A stretch of DNA of 64,000 bases from UBA1926 sp036732005 (GCA_036732005.1 DAINDF010000003.1:124001-188000); one strand, 5' to 3'. Shown: positions 46,105-63,586, numbered from the stretch's first letter. A program made the numbers and translations. Notes: generated by a model from the sequence alone, not told the origin.

Positions 46105-46896
46105 ATGGAATACCTCGTCGTCTGTCTGGTGGCGCTGTTGGCGAGCGGGCTGACGCTCTTCAGCGGCTTCGGGCTCGGGACGCTGCTGCTCCCCGCGTTC
46201 GCGCTCTTCTTCGAGCCGGGGGTCGCGGTCGCGGCGACCGCGGTCGTGCACCTGTTCAACTCGTTCGTGAAGCTCGCCGCGGTGGGCAGGCACGCGGACG
46301 CCCGCGTCGTGCTGCGGTTCGGCGTTCCCGCGCTGCTCGCCTCGGCGGGGGGGGCGGCGTTGCTGCTGGCGCTGGGCGGGGCGTCGCCCCTCGCCTCCTA
46401 TGAATTCCTGGGCGAGCGTGAGATCACGCTGGTCGGGCTGGTGCTCGGGGTGCTGATCCTGGGCTTCGCGGGGCTGGAGCTCTCGCCCCGCTTCGAGCGG
46501 CTGGAGTTCGGGCCCCGGGCGATGCCGATCGGGGGCGTCATCAGCGGGTTCTTCGGCGGGCTCTCGGGGCACCAGGGCGCGCTGCGGAGCGCGTTCCTCG
46601 TGCGCGCGGGGCTGGAGAAGAAGCCATTCGTCGGCACCGCCGCCTGCTGCTCGGCGATCGTCGACCTCACCCGCCTGACCGTCTACTTCGTTGGGTGGCG
46701 CTTCTTCGCCAAGGACCTGGGCTCACTCGGGGCAGAGCATCTGCCGCTCGTCGCCGCGGGGTGCGGGGCCGCCCTCGTCGGGGTGCTGGTGGGCGTGAGG
46801 CTGGTTGAGAAAGTCACGATGCGGGGCATCCGGCTGCTCGTCGCCGGGCTGCTCGCCGCGACGGGCGTCGGGATGGCCTCGGGGCTGATCTCGTAG
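46105..46896 (+). CDS. TauE/SafE-family membrane transporter
   Basis: The 263-residue protein has about eight membrane segments and the family repeats: LTLFSGFGLGTLLLPAFALF in the N-half and IGGVISGFFGGLSGHQGALR in the C-half. Members move sulfite, sulfonates or related anions; the substrate here is unknown. GGGAGG precedes ATG 46105. The stop is TAG. The gene is in series with purE, purK and the WrbA-like gene. Confidence 0.87.
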   Translation: MEYLVVCLVALLASGLTLFSGFGLGTLLLPAFALFFEPGVAVAATAVVHLFNSFVKLAAVGRHADARVVLRFGVPALLASAGGAALLLALGGASPLASYEFLGEREITLVGLVLGVLILGFAGLELSPRFERLEFGPRAMPIGGVISGFFGGLSGHQGALRSAFLVRAGLEKKPFVGTAACCSAIVDLTRLTVYFVGWRFFAKDLGSLGAEHLPLVAAGCGAALVGVLVGVRLVEKVTMRGIRLLVAGLLAATGVGMASGLIS

Positions 46897-46917
46897 AGTT
46901 CGGGCGGAGGTCACACC

Positions 46918-47310
46918 ATGGAAGGCGATGTTCAACGCGTGTCGAGCGGGTCGAAGTGGGAGGCCGCGAACGGGTACAGCCGCGCGCTGCGGGTCGGTCG
47001 GCAGATCTACTTCAGCGGCACGACGGCGACCAACCCCGACGGCACGATCCACGCCCCGGGGAACGAGGCGGCGCAGTTCACGCGGTGCATGGAGATCATC
47101 GAACGCGCGCTCGCGGAGATGGGGGCGAGCCGGTTCGACCTGGTGCGCAGCCGGGTCTTCGTGACCGACATCGCCCAGCACGGGGCGATCGGCGCGGCCC
47201 ACAAGGCGTTCTTCGGCGACCACCGCCCGTGCCTGACGCTGGTGGGCGTGGGCGCGCTGGTCCACCCCGACATGGTCGTCGAGGTGGAGTGCGACGCGCT
47301 GCGGCCCTGA
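46918..47310 (+). CDS. RidA-family (YjgF/YER057c/UK114) protein
   Basis: The 130-residue protein has the RidA pattern: VSSGSKWEAANGYSRALRVG, QIYFSGTTATNPDGTI, and ALAEMGASRFDLVRSRVFVT. The final block GVGALVHPDMVVEVECDALR includes the strand with the conserved glutamate; the arginine of the imine-deaminase site lies in HRPCLTLVGV only as a shifted residue, so activity is uncertain. RidA enzymes remove reactive enamines. It converges with rpoC, 12 bp away. Confidence 0.87.
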   Translation: MEGDVQRVSSGSKWEAANGYSRALRVGRQIYFSGTTATNPDGTIHAPGNEAAQFTRCMEIIERALAEMGASRFDLVRSRVFVTDIAQHGAIGAAHKAFFGDHRPCLTLVGVGALVHPDMVVEVECDALRP

Positions 47311-47322
47311 CGGGTCGCGCGT

Positions 47323-51714
<4,392 letters not shown>

Positions 51715-51818
51715 GTGCGACCTCACACTCGTTGCGTCGGCATCGATGCGACGCGTTCTGTCGGCCCGGGCCCGCCGCCGCGGGCCCGCCCGTGTGGATT
51801 CCGATCACGCGGGCCCGC

Positions 51819-55691
<3,873 letters not shown>

Positions 55692-56148
55692 GCCGTTTCG
55701 ACCTCTTTTGATGAGCCTTGCTGCGCCCGCGGCCCTCAGGGCCCGGCGGACGCCGACGGACCGCCTACCCCGTTCACCCACCCACGGGCGAGGCGACGCA
55801 CGCCCGGGACCCCGCCCGGTGCGAACTCGCCACGCCCACGCGACAACGCGCCGAACGCACGGCCAAACCGCCCGATCCGACGCCGACCCACCCCATGTTT
55901 GTTGGTGCTGCCTCGATCACTCGCCCCCGTCCCGTCCCGCGCCGCCCCGCCACCACGGAAACCGCCCCGGAGACCCCCGGAAACGCCTTCGCGCAACCCT
56001 GTCCGCACGGCGTGTCACCACGCGCCGTGAGAACCACATCACGATCTGCGATCGGTCGGCGTCGGCTGCGGGTCATGCCACTCCCGGGGGGCTGGAACTG
56101 GATGCTAGGCCCATAGCAAACCCGGGTCCGATCGCATGAGAAAATTTC
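55692..56148 (-). other. rplL-rpoB spacer without a recognised gene
   Basis: This 457-bp stretch separates the rplL terminator from the rpoB start. No reading frame has recognisable similarity, and no strong promoter hexamers were seen by eye. It must contain the rpoB promoter or allow readthrough, and ends with the AAGAGG ribosome site. Confidence 0.6.
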
Positions 56149-56176
56149 AAAAAAAACAGCCCCGCTCGGGGGCTGT
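56149..56176 (-). terminator. Rho-independent terminator or attenuator after rplL
   Basis: On the minus strand ACAGCCCC and GGGGCTGT pair with a short loop and are followed by eight T residues. It lies 22 bp after the rplL stop and should end or attenuate the ribosomal protein transcript before rpoB. Confidence 0.9.
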
Positions 56177-56198
56177 TCAGAATCCAAACAAAATTCAA

Positions 56199-56615
56199 TC
56201 AGGCGATCTCGACCTCGGCCCCGGCTTCCTTGAACTTCTCGGCCAGCGCCTCGGCCTCCTCCTTCGACAGACCCTCCTTGATCTTGCTCGGGAGCTTGTC
56301 CACCAGGTCCTTCGCCTCCTTCAGGCCCAGACCCGTCGCCTCGCGCACGACCTTGATCACCTTGATCTTCTGACCGCCGTCGCCCTTCAGCACGACATCG
56401 AACTCGGTCTTCTCGGCCGGCTTGGCGGCCCCGCCGTCCCCGCCCGCGGCCGGGCCCGCCATCATGATCGCGCCGCCCGCGGCGGCCTCGATGCCGTAGG
56501 TGTCCTTCATGTAATCACCAAGGTCCACGGCCTCCTTGAGGGTGAGGCCGGCGAGCTGGTCGCCCAGGTCCTTGATCTTCTGCGCAAACTCCTTCGTCGC
56601 CGCTCCGTCGCTCAT
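56199..56615 (-). CDS. rplL: 50S ribosomal protein L7/L12
   Basis: The 138-residue protein has the N-terminal dimer domain (DLGDQLAGLTLKEAVDLGDY), an alanine/glycine hinge (PAAGGDGGAAKPAEKTEFD) and the factor-binding C-terminal domain (KVIKVVREATGLGLKEAKDL, VDKLPSKIKEGLSKEEAEAL). Multiple copies form the stalk that recruits GTPase factors. It follows rplJ after a 206-bp spacer. Confidence 0.97.
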   Translation of the reverse strand: MSDGAATKEFAQKIKDLGDQLAGLTLKEAVDLGDYMKDTYGIEAAAGGAIMMAGPAAGGDGGAAKPAEKTEFDVVLKGDGGQKIKVIKVVREATGLGLKEAKDLVDKLPSKIKEGLSKEEAEALAEKFKEAGAEVEIA

Positions 56616-56762
56616 GATCCACCATCTTTCAAAGTCGGCCCGGATCGATCCGGGCTCCCATTCGCACCCGAGAGGGGAGAGCCCTGTGCTCTCTCTTTAA
56701 CCCGCGTCCAACGACGCGTCAGGGCCAGTCGGGTGTCGTGATCAGGCACCAGCCACCGGTCA

Positions 56763-56813
56763 CCGGGCATCAGTTCCGAACCAGGCCACCGGTGCCCGGT
56801 CCCTGATGCCCGG
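56763..56813. repeat. Inverted repeat in the rplJ-rplL spacer
   Basis: CCGGGCATCAG (56763-56773) and CTGATGCCCGG (56803-56813) are perfect 11-bp arms around a 29-nt segment that repeats parts of CCACCGGT and GTGCCCGG. The 206-bp spacer is unusual for rplJ-rplL. It may form a stable RNA hairpin that protects or attenuates the transcript. Confidence 0.75.
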
Positions 56814-56821
56814 CGCCCTCA

Positions 56822-57364
56822 TCAGACTTTGGCGATCGCCTCGCCCTTCTCGAGCTTCTCCTCGATCGCCTTGATGATCCCCGCGAGCCTCCCGCCGGGG
56901 CCCTTGACCGCGCCCAGCAGCTTCCGCCCGGGGCCCAGGATGAGCGTGACATCCTGCGCGATCGCCTCGTCCCGCGTCGGGTACTTGCTCAGGGCCTTCA
57001 CGCCCTCGTCGCCCACGAACAGGATCCCGTCGAGCACCGCACCCTTGAGCTCGATCTCCTCGTGCTGCCTGGCGAGATCGACGATCTCCCGCGCCACCTC
57101 GACCACCGACTCGGCGCCGTACGCGATCGCGTTCGACCCCTTCAGCACCGGCCCGAGATTCGCCAGCCCCGTCCCCTCGAACGCGTTGAGGAACAGGTTG
57201 TTGCGGATCACCGTCACATGGATGTTCTTCTTCGCAAGCCCCGTGCGGATCGCGTTGTTCCGGTTCGCGTCGATCCCACGGAGCGTGATCACCGCCGCGT
57301 CGGTCAGGTCGCCCAGCCGATCGCGGTAGTCACGCATGATGATTTCTTTAACAGGCTTCGACAT
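56822..57364 (-). CDS. rplJ: 50S ribosomal protein L10
   Basis: The 180-residue protein has KEIIMRDYRDRLGDLTDAAV, GLAKKNIHVTVIRNNLFLNA and the C-terminal helix KAIEEKLEKGEAIAKV that binds L7/L12 dimers. L10 anchors the stalk to 23S rRNA and usually represses its own operon. It starts 12 bp after rplA. Confidence 0.97.
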   Translation of the reverse strand: MSKPVKEIIMRDYRDRLGDLTDAAVITLRGIDANRNNAIRTGLAKKNIHVTVIRNNLFLNAFEGTGLANLGPVLKGSNAIAYGAESVVEVAREIVDLARQHEEIELKGAVLDGILFVGDEGVKALSKYPTRDEAIAQDVTLILGPGRKLLGAVKGPGGRLAGIIKAIEEKLEKGEAIAKV

Positions 57365-57376
57365 CGCGCACCCCGC

Positions 57377-58069
57377 TCACTCGGCCACGACGGCCAGCTT
57401 CACCCGCACGCCCGGCGTCTGCGTGCCGCTCAGCGTGATCTTCTTGATGTACACACCCTTGACCGTGCCCGGACGGATCTTCTCGATCGTGTCCACGAAG
57501 TAGCTGTAGTTCTCCAGCAGGTCCCCCTCGGTGAAGCTCATCTTCCCGATCACCGCGTGGATGTTCCCGCCCTTGTCAGTGCGGTACTCCACCTTGCCCG
57601 CCGCGAACTCACGCACCGCCTCGTCCACCTTCGCCGTCACCGTCCCGTTCTTCGGGCTCGGCATCAGGCCCTTCGGCCCCAGCACCCGGCCCAGCTTCGC
57701 GATCACCCGCATCATGTCCGGGCTCGCGATCGCCACATCGAAGTCCATGAACCCCTTCTCGACCTCCTCCATGAGGTCCTCGCCGCCCGCCTTCACCGCG
57801 CCGGCCGCGAGCGCCTTCGCCTTCACATCGTCGCCGCAGAACGCGATCACGCGCTTGCTCTTGCCGATGCCCTTCGGCAGGCTCACCGACCCACGCAGCA
57901 TCTGGTCCGCCTGCTTGGTGTCCACGCCCAGATGCAGGCAGACCTCGACCGACTGGTCGAACTTCGGGCCCTTGAACTTCTTCAACGCCGCGATCGCATC
58001 CGCCGGCTCCAGGGCATCGGCCGGGATCAGCTTCTTGTTCTCGCGGGCACGCTTGCTCAACTTCGTCAT
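57377..58069 (-). CDS. rplA: 50S ribosomal protein L1
   Basis: The 230-residue protein includes FDQSVEVCLHLGVDTKQADQ, RGSVSLPKGIGKSKRVIAFC, DMMRVIAKLGRVLGPKGLMP and SPKNGTVTAKVDEAV. L1 forms the E-site stalk and often represses the L11-L1 mRNA. It follows rplK after 14 bp. Confidence 0.98.
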   Translation of the reverse strand: MTKLSKRARENKKLIPADALEPADAIAALKKFKGPKFDQSVEVCLHLGVDTKQADQMLRGSVSLPKGIGKSKRVIAFCGDDVKAKALAAGAVKAGGEDLMEEVEKGFMDFDVAIASPDMMRVIAKLGRVLGPKGLMPSPKNGTVTAKVDEAVREFAAGKVEYRTDKGGNIHAVIGKMSFTEGDLLENYSYFVDTIEKIRPGTVKGVYIKKITLSGTQTPGVRVKLAVVAE

Positions 58070-58083
58070 CTCGCGCCCTCCTT

Positions 58084-58512
58084 TCAGCCGACCACCGTCA
58101 CGCCCATCGAGCGCGCCGTGCCCTCGATCACCCGCATCGCCGACTCGATCTTCGAAGCGTTCAGGTCCGACATCTTCTCCTCGGCAATCTTGCGGACCTG
58201 CTCTTTCGTGATCGAGCCCACCTTGTTCTTGTTGGGCTCGCCCGAGCCCTTCTCAACGCCCGCCGCCTCCAGGATCAGCACCGACGCCGGCGAACTCTTC
58301 ACCTCGAGCTCGAACGAGCGGTCGCTGAAGACCTTGATGATGCAGCCCACCAGCTTCCCGTTCAGGTGGCCCGTCGCCGCGTTGAACTGCTGGATGAACT
58401 GCCCGGGGTTCACGCCGTTGGCGCCGAGCACCGGTCCCAGCGGGGGCGCAGGAGTCGCCTTGCCCCCGGGGGCCATGATCTTGATCGATTTGACAAATTC
58501 TCTCTTGGCCAT
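58084..58512 (-). CDS. rplK: 50S ribosomal protein L11
   Basis: The 142-residue protein begins MAKREFVKSIKIMAPGGKAT and has PAPPLGPVLGANGVNPGQFI, the region bound by thiostrepton, and KEQVRKIAEEKMSDLNASKI. L11 organises the GTPase-associated centre. It heads the L11-L1-L10-L7/L12 block. secE and nusG, usually just upstream, are absent from this position. Confidence 0.98.
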   Translation of the reverse strand: MAKREFVKSIKIMAPGGKATPAPPLGPVLGANGVNPGQFIQQFNAATGHLNGKLVGCIIKVFSDRSFELEVKSSPASVLILEAAGVEKGSGEPNKNKVGSITKEQVRKIAEEKMSDLNASKIESAMRVIEGTARSMGVTVVG

Positions 58513-58697
58513 TCGGTCTCCACCTCCCACCCGCCGGGCCCCCGCGCCGAGCCGGTCGCTCGGGCACAGGTCTTCCGCCGAGGCCAGTCGGCGGCCGGAC
58601 CGGGTGGTCCAATCGGTTCACGATGTCGCGCAGCCCGACGCCGCGCAAGGAGGCAAGTCTAGCCCCCCCGCCCGGTGCGGTTCCACTCCCCGCCGAT

Positions 58698-59513
58698 TCA
58701 GCGCAGCGCCGCCGCCAGAGGCTCCGAGACCTCCCGCCCCAGCCCGCGGTCCACCGACCGATCCAGCATCCGCAGGGCCACATCGCCCCGCCCCTCCGCC
58801 TGCATCAGCACCGCCACCGCCAGCCACCCCGACGCCGTCTCACGCCGGTGCGCCTGCCGCACCGCCCGCACCACCAGCGCCCGCCATCGCCGCGGATCCA
58901 CCGAAACCCGATCAGAAACCGATCCAGAGGCCAGCCCGGGGTCCGTCCGGTACGCCAACGCGATCACCGACACCCCGTCGTCCACCCGCCCCGCGTCGAT
59001 CAACGCCGCCCCCATCTCGACCGCCGCCTCGAAATCGTCCGGCTCCTCCGCAAGGTGTGCGCGGTACGCGTCCACCGCCCCGTCGTGGTCCCCCCGCGCG
59101 AACGCCAAACGGGCCCGCTCGAGTGTCGTCAGCGGGGGCGGCGGCGGCGGGGCCGGCGGCGACGCCGCGGGCATCGAGAGCCCGCTCCCGGGCTGCACCC
59201 CCCGCACCACCAGACGGCCGTCGATCCCGTACGGATACGGGTCGTCCCACGGGTCCCAATACCACCACCGGCTCCGATCCCGCCGCCCGTGCCACCACCA
59301 CGCCGGGGGGTGCGCCGGCCCGTGGCCTGAACCGGCGTCGAGCTCGCCCCGCTCGCTCAACTCGTGCAACGCCCGGGCGAAGTCGCTCCCGCCGAACTCC
59401 TCTTTCCAGGGAATCCGATCGGGCAGCACCGCCCGCCCCCCGCCGGCCTGCCCGAACGCCACCCCCGCCAGCGGCACCGCCACCACCCCCGCCAAGGCCA
59501 TCCACACCCGCAT
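58698..59513 (-). CDS. Exported TPR-containing protein
   Basis: The 271-residue protein has a signal peptide (MRVWMALAGVVAVPLAGVAF). A tryptophan-rich stretch (PPAWWWHGRRDRSRWWYWDP) and a proline run separate it from a helical region with TPR-like pairs (LAFARGDHDGAVDAYRAHLA, EMGAALIDAGRVDDGVSVIA). It is probably periplasmic and protein-binding. It is transcribed in the same direction as rplK, 185 bp upstream of it. Function is unknown. Confidence 0.7.
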   Translation of the reverse strand: MRVWMALAGVVAVPLAGVAFGQAGGGRAVLPDRIPWKEEFGGSDFARALHELSERGELDAGSGHGPAHPPAWWWHGRRDRSRWWYWDPWDDPYPYGIDGRLVVRGVQPGSGLSMPAASPPAPPPPPPLTTLERARLAFARGDHDGAVDAYRAHLAEEPDDFEAAVEMGAALIDAGRVDDGVSVIALAYRTDPGLASGSVSDRVSVDPRRWRALVVRAVRQAHRRETASGWLAVAVLMQAEGRGDVALRMLDRSVDRGLGREVSEPLAAALR

Positions 59514-59603
59514 CGCCGCCTCCGTTCTTCGTTCATTCTCTTGTACCGGCGGGTCCGGTGCAAGATTCGACACCGCGACGCGGCGCGCGATAGGCTCTGC
59601 CCG

Positions 59604-60230
59604 ATGACCCGCACGACCGCCGCCCTCCTGCTCCTCCTGCTCGCCCTGCCCTCTCTCGGGGGGTGCAACGCGATCGGCCTGACCGCCCGCAGCACACGGG
59701 GCGAGTTCGTCTCCGACGAGCAGCCCCACAAGCTCACCCCGCGCTTCGCGACCCGCGTCTACCACGCCGAGGACGCCAACGCCGCAGACATGATCTTCTC
59801 CGACCTCGACGCCGACACGCTCCGCGACCGCGCCGCCTGGGCCACCACCTCGGGGCAGATTCTCCACGCGCGCATGTTCATCCAGCCCCGCGCGGGCCGC
59901 ACCCCCATCGAGCCCACCGCCTGCTCGGTCACGCTCCGGTACATCGTCCTCGCGGGCGGGGAGTACGGCCTCTACGCCGGGGGCGGCTTCCTCCTGCCCG
60001 ACGGCAAGCCCGAGGGCAACCGATTCAGCGGGACGATCTACAACGCCAACCTCCGCCTCGTCTCCGCGACGCCCGGGTTCGGCGATCTCATCGGCAGCGG
60101 CCGCATGAGCCTCTCGTTCCGCGTCAAACGCGACGAGGAGACCACGCGCACCGCCGCCCGCAACGCCGACTTCCTCGCCTTCGCCGCCCTCCCCACCGCC
60201 GACCATCCGCTGCTGGTCGTCGAGGAATAG
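59604..60230 (+). CDS. Putative lipoprotein, function unknown
   Basis: The 208-residue protein has a lipobox signal (LLLLLLALPSLGGCNAIGLT). The rest is beta-rich, with ARSTRGEFVSDEQPHKLTPR, SVTLRYIVLAGGEYGLYAGG and GSGRMSLSFRVKRDEETTRT. No family was recognised. It is divergent from the TPR gene and convergent with uppP. The stop is TAG. Confidence 0.65.
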   Translation: MTRTTAALLLLLLALPSLGGCNAIGLTARSTRGEFVSDEQPHKLTPRFATRVYHAEDANAADMIFSDLDADTLRDRAAWATTSGQILHARMFIQPRAGRTPIEPTACSVTLRYIVLAGGEYGLYAGGGFLLPDGKPEGNRFSGTIYNANLRLVSATPGFGDLIGSGRMSLSFRVKRDEETTRTAARNADFLAFAALPTADHPLLVVEE

Positions 60231-60255
60231 CCGGCCTTGCGCGAGTCGCCCGCGT

Positions 60256-61137
60256 TCACCCGATCTGCACGAACCCCGCCGCGATCGCCCCGCCCAAGAC
60301 CGCCGTCAGCGCCAGGCGGTACCACCCGAACGGCGTGAGCCCGTGCCGGTTCAGGAAGCCCACGAGCCACCGCACCGCCACCACCGCGCTCACCGTCGCC
60401 GCCACGATCCCGATCACGATCGGCATCGCGCCGAGCGTCTCGAACATCGAAGGCCCCTCACCCGTCAGGTCCTTCGCGAGCTTGTACGCGCACGCGCCGC
60501 CGAGCGTCGGCAGGCCCAGCAGGAAGCTGAACTCAGCCGCCTCCTTGGGCTTGAGCCCCACCAGCACGCCCCCGGTGATCGTCATCATGCTCCGGCTCGT
60601 CCCGGGCCACATCGCCACGCACTGCATCAACCCGATCACCAGCGCGTCGCGCGGGGTCAGATCCGTGACCGACTTGCCCGCCGCCGACGCGGAATCCACC
60701 CGGGTGATCCCGCGGCGGTGGGGGCGGATCTTCCACCGGTCCAGCACCATCATGTAGACCCCGCCCAGCGCCAGCGCCGCCAGCACAGGCCCCGTGTGGA
60801 ACAGGTGCCGCTCGATCAGCCCGTCCAGCGGCACCCCGAGCACGACCGCCGGAACGAACGCGATCACGATGTTCACCGCCAGCCTGAGCCCCGCCCGATC
60901 CCGCCCCAGCACGCCCCGGAGCATCTGCAACACCCGAGGCCAGTACAGCCCCAACACCGCGAGGATCGCCCCGCCCTGGATCACGATGTTGAACGCATTG
61001 ACCGCCGCCTTCTGCTCGGGCGTCTCGTCGAGCCCCATCAGCGACGCCGCCAGGATCAGGTGGCCCGTCGAACTGATCGGAAGGTACTCGGTGATCCCCT
61101 CGACCAGCCCCAGCACCCCCGCTTGCCACCACTCCAT
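60256..61137 (-). CDS. uppP: Undecaprenyl-diphosphate phosphatase UppP (BacA)
   Basis: The 293-residue membrane protein starts MEWWQAGVLGLVEGITEYLP after GGAGGA. It has the two signature repeats, EGITEYLPISSTGHLILAAS and MWPGTSRSMMTITGGVLVGL, whose glutamates, serines and arginine form the active site. It recycles the lipid carrier of peptidoglycan synthesis. The length is a little above the usual 270. Confidence 0.96.
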   Translation of the reverse strand: MEWWQAGVLGLVEGITEYLPISSTGHLILAASLMGLDETPEQKAAVNAFNIVIQGGAILAVLGLYWPRVLQMLRGVLGRDRAGLRLAVNIVIAFVPAVVLGVPLDGLIERHLFHTGPVLAALALGGVYMMVLDRWKIRPHRRGITRVDSASAAGKSVTDLTPRDALVIGLMQCVAMWPGTSRSMMTITGGVLVGLKPKEAAEFSFLLGLPTLGGACAYKLAKDLTGEGPSMFETLGAMPIVIGIVAATVSAVVAVRWLVGFLNRHGLTPFGWYRLALTAVLGGAIAAGFVQIG

Positions 61138-61199
61138 GCGATCCTCCAGGGCTGTCCGGCCGCCGCGACACGCCGCGCGGCCGAGTGTAGTGTGATCGG

Positions 61200-62108
61200 G
61201 TGAGCCCCCCCCCGAACCCAAGCCTCATCCGGGTCGATTCCCTCGATGACCCCCGACTCCGCGTCTACGCCAACCAGCGCGACCAGTGGCTCCGCGCCCG
61301 CCATCGCCCCTGGATGACCGGCGAGCCCCCCCACCCCGATGCCTCCGGCACCGGGCTCCCCGGCGACCTCTTCATCGCCGAGGGCGACAAGGTCGTGCGC
61401 CAGCTCATCTCCAGCCCCCACACCGTCCTGAGCGCGCTCGTCGCCGAGCACACCCTCGACCACCACCTCCCCTTTCTCGAAGGCCTCGACCCCGACACCC
61501 CCGTCTTCGTCGTCCCCCGCGGCGCCGTCGAACGGATCGCCGGGTTCGACATGCACCGGGGCCTGCTCGCCTGCGGACGCCGCACCGATCCGGGCCCCGC
61601 CCCCGAACTCGCCCGAAAGTCCGGCCTGGTGGTCGTGCTCGAGGATCTCCGCAACCACGACAATGTCGGGGGCGTCTTCCGCGCCGCCCGGGCCCTCGCC
61701 CCGCCCCGCGCCGCCAAGCCCCACCCCGTCTGCGTCCTGCTCAGCCCCCGCTGCTGCGACCCGCTCTACCGCAAGGCCCTGCGGGTCAGCATGGGCAACG
61801 CCCTCCATGTCCCCTTCGCCACGCTCGAGCCCTGGCCCGCCGCCCTCGCCTCGCTCGCGCCGCCGGCGTTCGACCTCCTCGCCATGACGCCCGCCCCCGA
61901 CGCCGCCGACATCCGCGAGATCCGATCGGGCCCTGAGCGGGTCCCGGTCCTGATCCTGGGAACCGAAGGGCCCGGGCTGTCGTCCAACACCGTGGAGGCG
62001 GTCCGCGCCCTCGGCGGGAGGACGGTCCGCATCGACATCGAGCCCGACGCGGACTCGCTCAATGTCGCCGTCGCCTGCGCCGTGGCGATGCACCGCCTCC
62101 GCGGATGA
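61200..62108 (+). CDS. SPOUT-family RNA 2'-O-methyltransferase (TrmH/SpoU)
   Basis: The 302-residue protein starts with GTG 61200. The N-terminal part (DLFIAEGDKVVRQLISSPHT) is the L30e-like substrate domain. The C-terminal SPOUT domain has motif 1 LEDLRNHDNVGGVFRAARAL, motif 2 VPVLILGTEGPGLS and motif 3 DIEPDADSLNVAVACAVAMH. It should methylate a ribose in tRNA or rRNA; the target is unknown. It is divergent from uppP. Confidence 0.92.
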   Translation: MSPPPNPSLIRVDSLDDPRLRVYANQRDQWLRARHRPWMTGEPPHPDASGTGLPGDLFIAEGDKVVRQLISSPHTVLSALVAEHTLDHHLPFLEGLDPDTPVFVVPRGAVERIAGFDMHRGLLACGRRTDPGPAPELARKSGLVVVLEDLRNHDNVGGVFRAARALAPPRAAKPHPVCVLLSPRCCDPLYRKALRVSMGNALHVPFATLEPWPAALASLAPPAFDLLAMTPAPDAADIREIRSGPERVPVLILGTEGPGLSSNTVEAVRALGGRTVRIDIEPDADSLNVAVACAVAMHRLRG

Positions 62109-62196
62109 ACAGGCCGGTACCACCCGGCGTGATAGGCTTGCCCGGCCCCGCGACCGATCGCACGCCCCGACCACCGACCCCCGACCGGAGGCACTG

Positions 62197-63570
62197 ATGA
62201 ACCGGATGATCCGAACACTCGCCGCCTGCCTGCCCCTCGCCGCCGCGCTCTCGGCCTCCGCCGATCAGATCGTCCGTGAGGGCGCCGGCGAGCGCCGCGC
62301 CGCCCTGGACAAGATGGAACTCGCCGACTTCGACCCCTCGCTCTGGGCCAACCTGACCGACTGGACCAACGGCGGGCCCATCACGCCCGAGACCGCGGCC
62401 GGCAAGGTCGTGCTCATCTACACCTGGGCCTCCTACCTGCCGACCTCGCTCGGGCCCATGCCCGTCGTCAACCGCCTGTCGGAGCGGTACGCCGCCGACG
62501 GCCTCCTGATCGTCGGCGTGCACGACGCCGAGGGCTTCGACGACGCCGCCCGCGTCGCCTCGCAGCGCCGCGCCGCCTTCCCCATCGCCCGGGACAAGAA
62601 CAACGCCCTCCGCGCCGCCCTCCGCGTCGACCAGGACCCCGACTTCTACCTCATCGACCGGGCCGGCCGCGTGCGCTACGCCGACATCGAGACCGCCTCG
62701 GTCGAGCGAGGCGTCGCCGAACTGATCGCCGAGAGCGCCTCCGACGCCGCCACCCTCCTCGAACGCATGGACGCCGACAAGGCCCGCGCCGCCGAGGAGG
62801 CCCGCCGGACCGCCCGCCTCCGCAGCCAGATCAACCTCCGCGACCTGCCCTGGGTCCCCTTCGCCCAGCCCGGCGAAGACGAATACAAGAACGCCGCCTG
62901 GCTCAAGCAGTCCGAGCCCGAGAACAACCGCTCCCGGAGCCGCCGCGGGGAGACCGAGGGCCCCGTCAAGATCAACCTCGAGCCCGAGCTCGACTGGCGC
63001 CCCTCGGCCCCGGCCAACACCGAGGGCCGCGCCACCCTGATCTACCTCTTCCACCCCGACATCGTCGCCGACGCCGCACGGGGCGGGTTCAACTCCGTCG
63101 AGTTCTTCCGGCAGATGGACGCGATCCAGGACGCCCACGCGCGAGACCTCATCGTCATCGGCGCCATGATCACCGCCGAGGACGATTCCCGCTCCCGCCG
63201 CCGCGACGACAACGACGAGCAGGCCCAGTCCGCCGAGAAGGCCGCCGAGAAGTTCGACACCATCATCAGGGACCTGCCCGTCAACCACATCCGCGTCAGC
63301 GACCTCGGCGGCCGGCTCGTCTCCAGCCGCCTGACCGCCAACAACGGCGACACCCAGCGCGGCGGCCGCGGACGGGGGCAGGAGTTCTTCATCCCCTACC
63401 ACATCCTCGTCAGCAGCGACGGCGTCGTCCGCTGGCACGGGTTCATCGGCGCCTCCACCGCTCGCTACTCCGAATGGGAGGCCGCCCTCGACACCCTCCT
63501 CCGCGTCGACCCGGGCATCGCCGCCCGCCGCGCCGCCGAGGAGGCCTACATCAAGTCCAAGACCGACTGA
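62197..63570 (+). CDS. Exported protein with two thioredoxin-like domains lacking CxxC
   Basis: The 457-residue protein has a signal peptide (MIRTLAACLPLAAALSASA). Residues about 45-180 align with TlpA/redoxin folds (TAAGKVVLIYTWASYLPTSL, then LLIVGVHDAEGFDDAARVAS and DPDFYLIDRAGRVRYADIET). The CxxC position reads ASYLPTS. A second similar domain covers about 275-450 (RATLIYLFHPDIVADAARGG, then YHILVSSDGVVRWHGFIGAS). A basic, low-complexity linker joins them. It cannot be a classical thiol oxidoreductase. GGAG precedes ATG 62197. Confidence 0.75.
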   Translation: MNRMIRTLAACLPLAAALSASADQIVREGAGERRAALDKMELADFDPSLWANLTDWTNGGPITPETAAGKVVLIYTWASYLPTSLGPMPVVNRLSERYAADGLLIVGVHDAEGFDDAARVASQRRAAFPIARDKNNALRAALRVDQDPDFYLIDRAGRVRYADIETASVERGVAELIAESASDAATLLERMDADKARAAEEARRTARLRSQINLRDLPWVPFAQPGEDEYKNAAWLKQSEPENNRSRSRRGETEGPVKINLEPELDWRPSAPANTEGRATLIYLFHPDIVADAARGGFNSVEFFRQMDAIQDAHARDLIVIGAMITAEDDSRSRRRDDNDEQAQSAEKAAEKFDTIIRDLPVNHIRVSDLGGRLVSSRLTANNGDTQRGGRGRGQEFFIPYHILVSSDGVVRWHGFIGASTARYSEWEAALDTLLRVDPGIAARRAAEEAYIKSKTD

Positions 63571-63586
63571 GCGAACGGAGCCCCGC

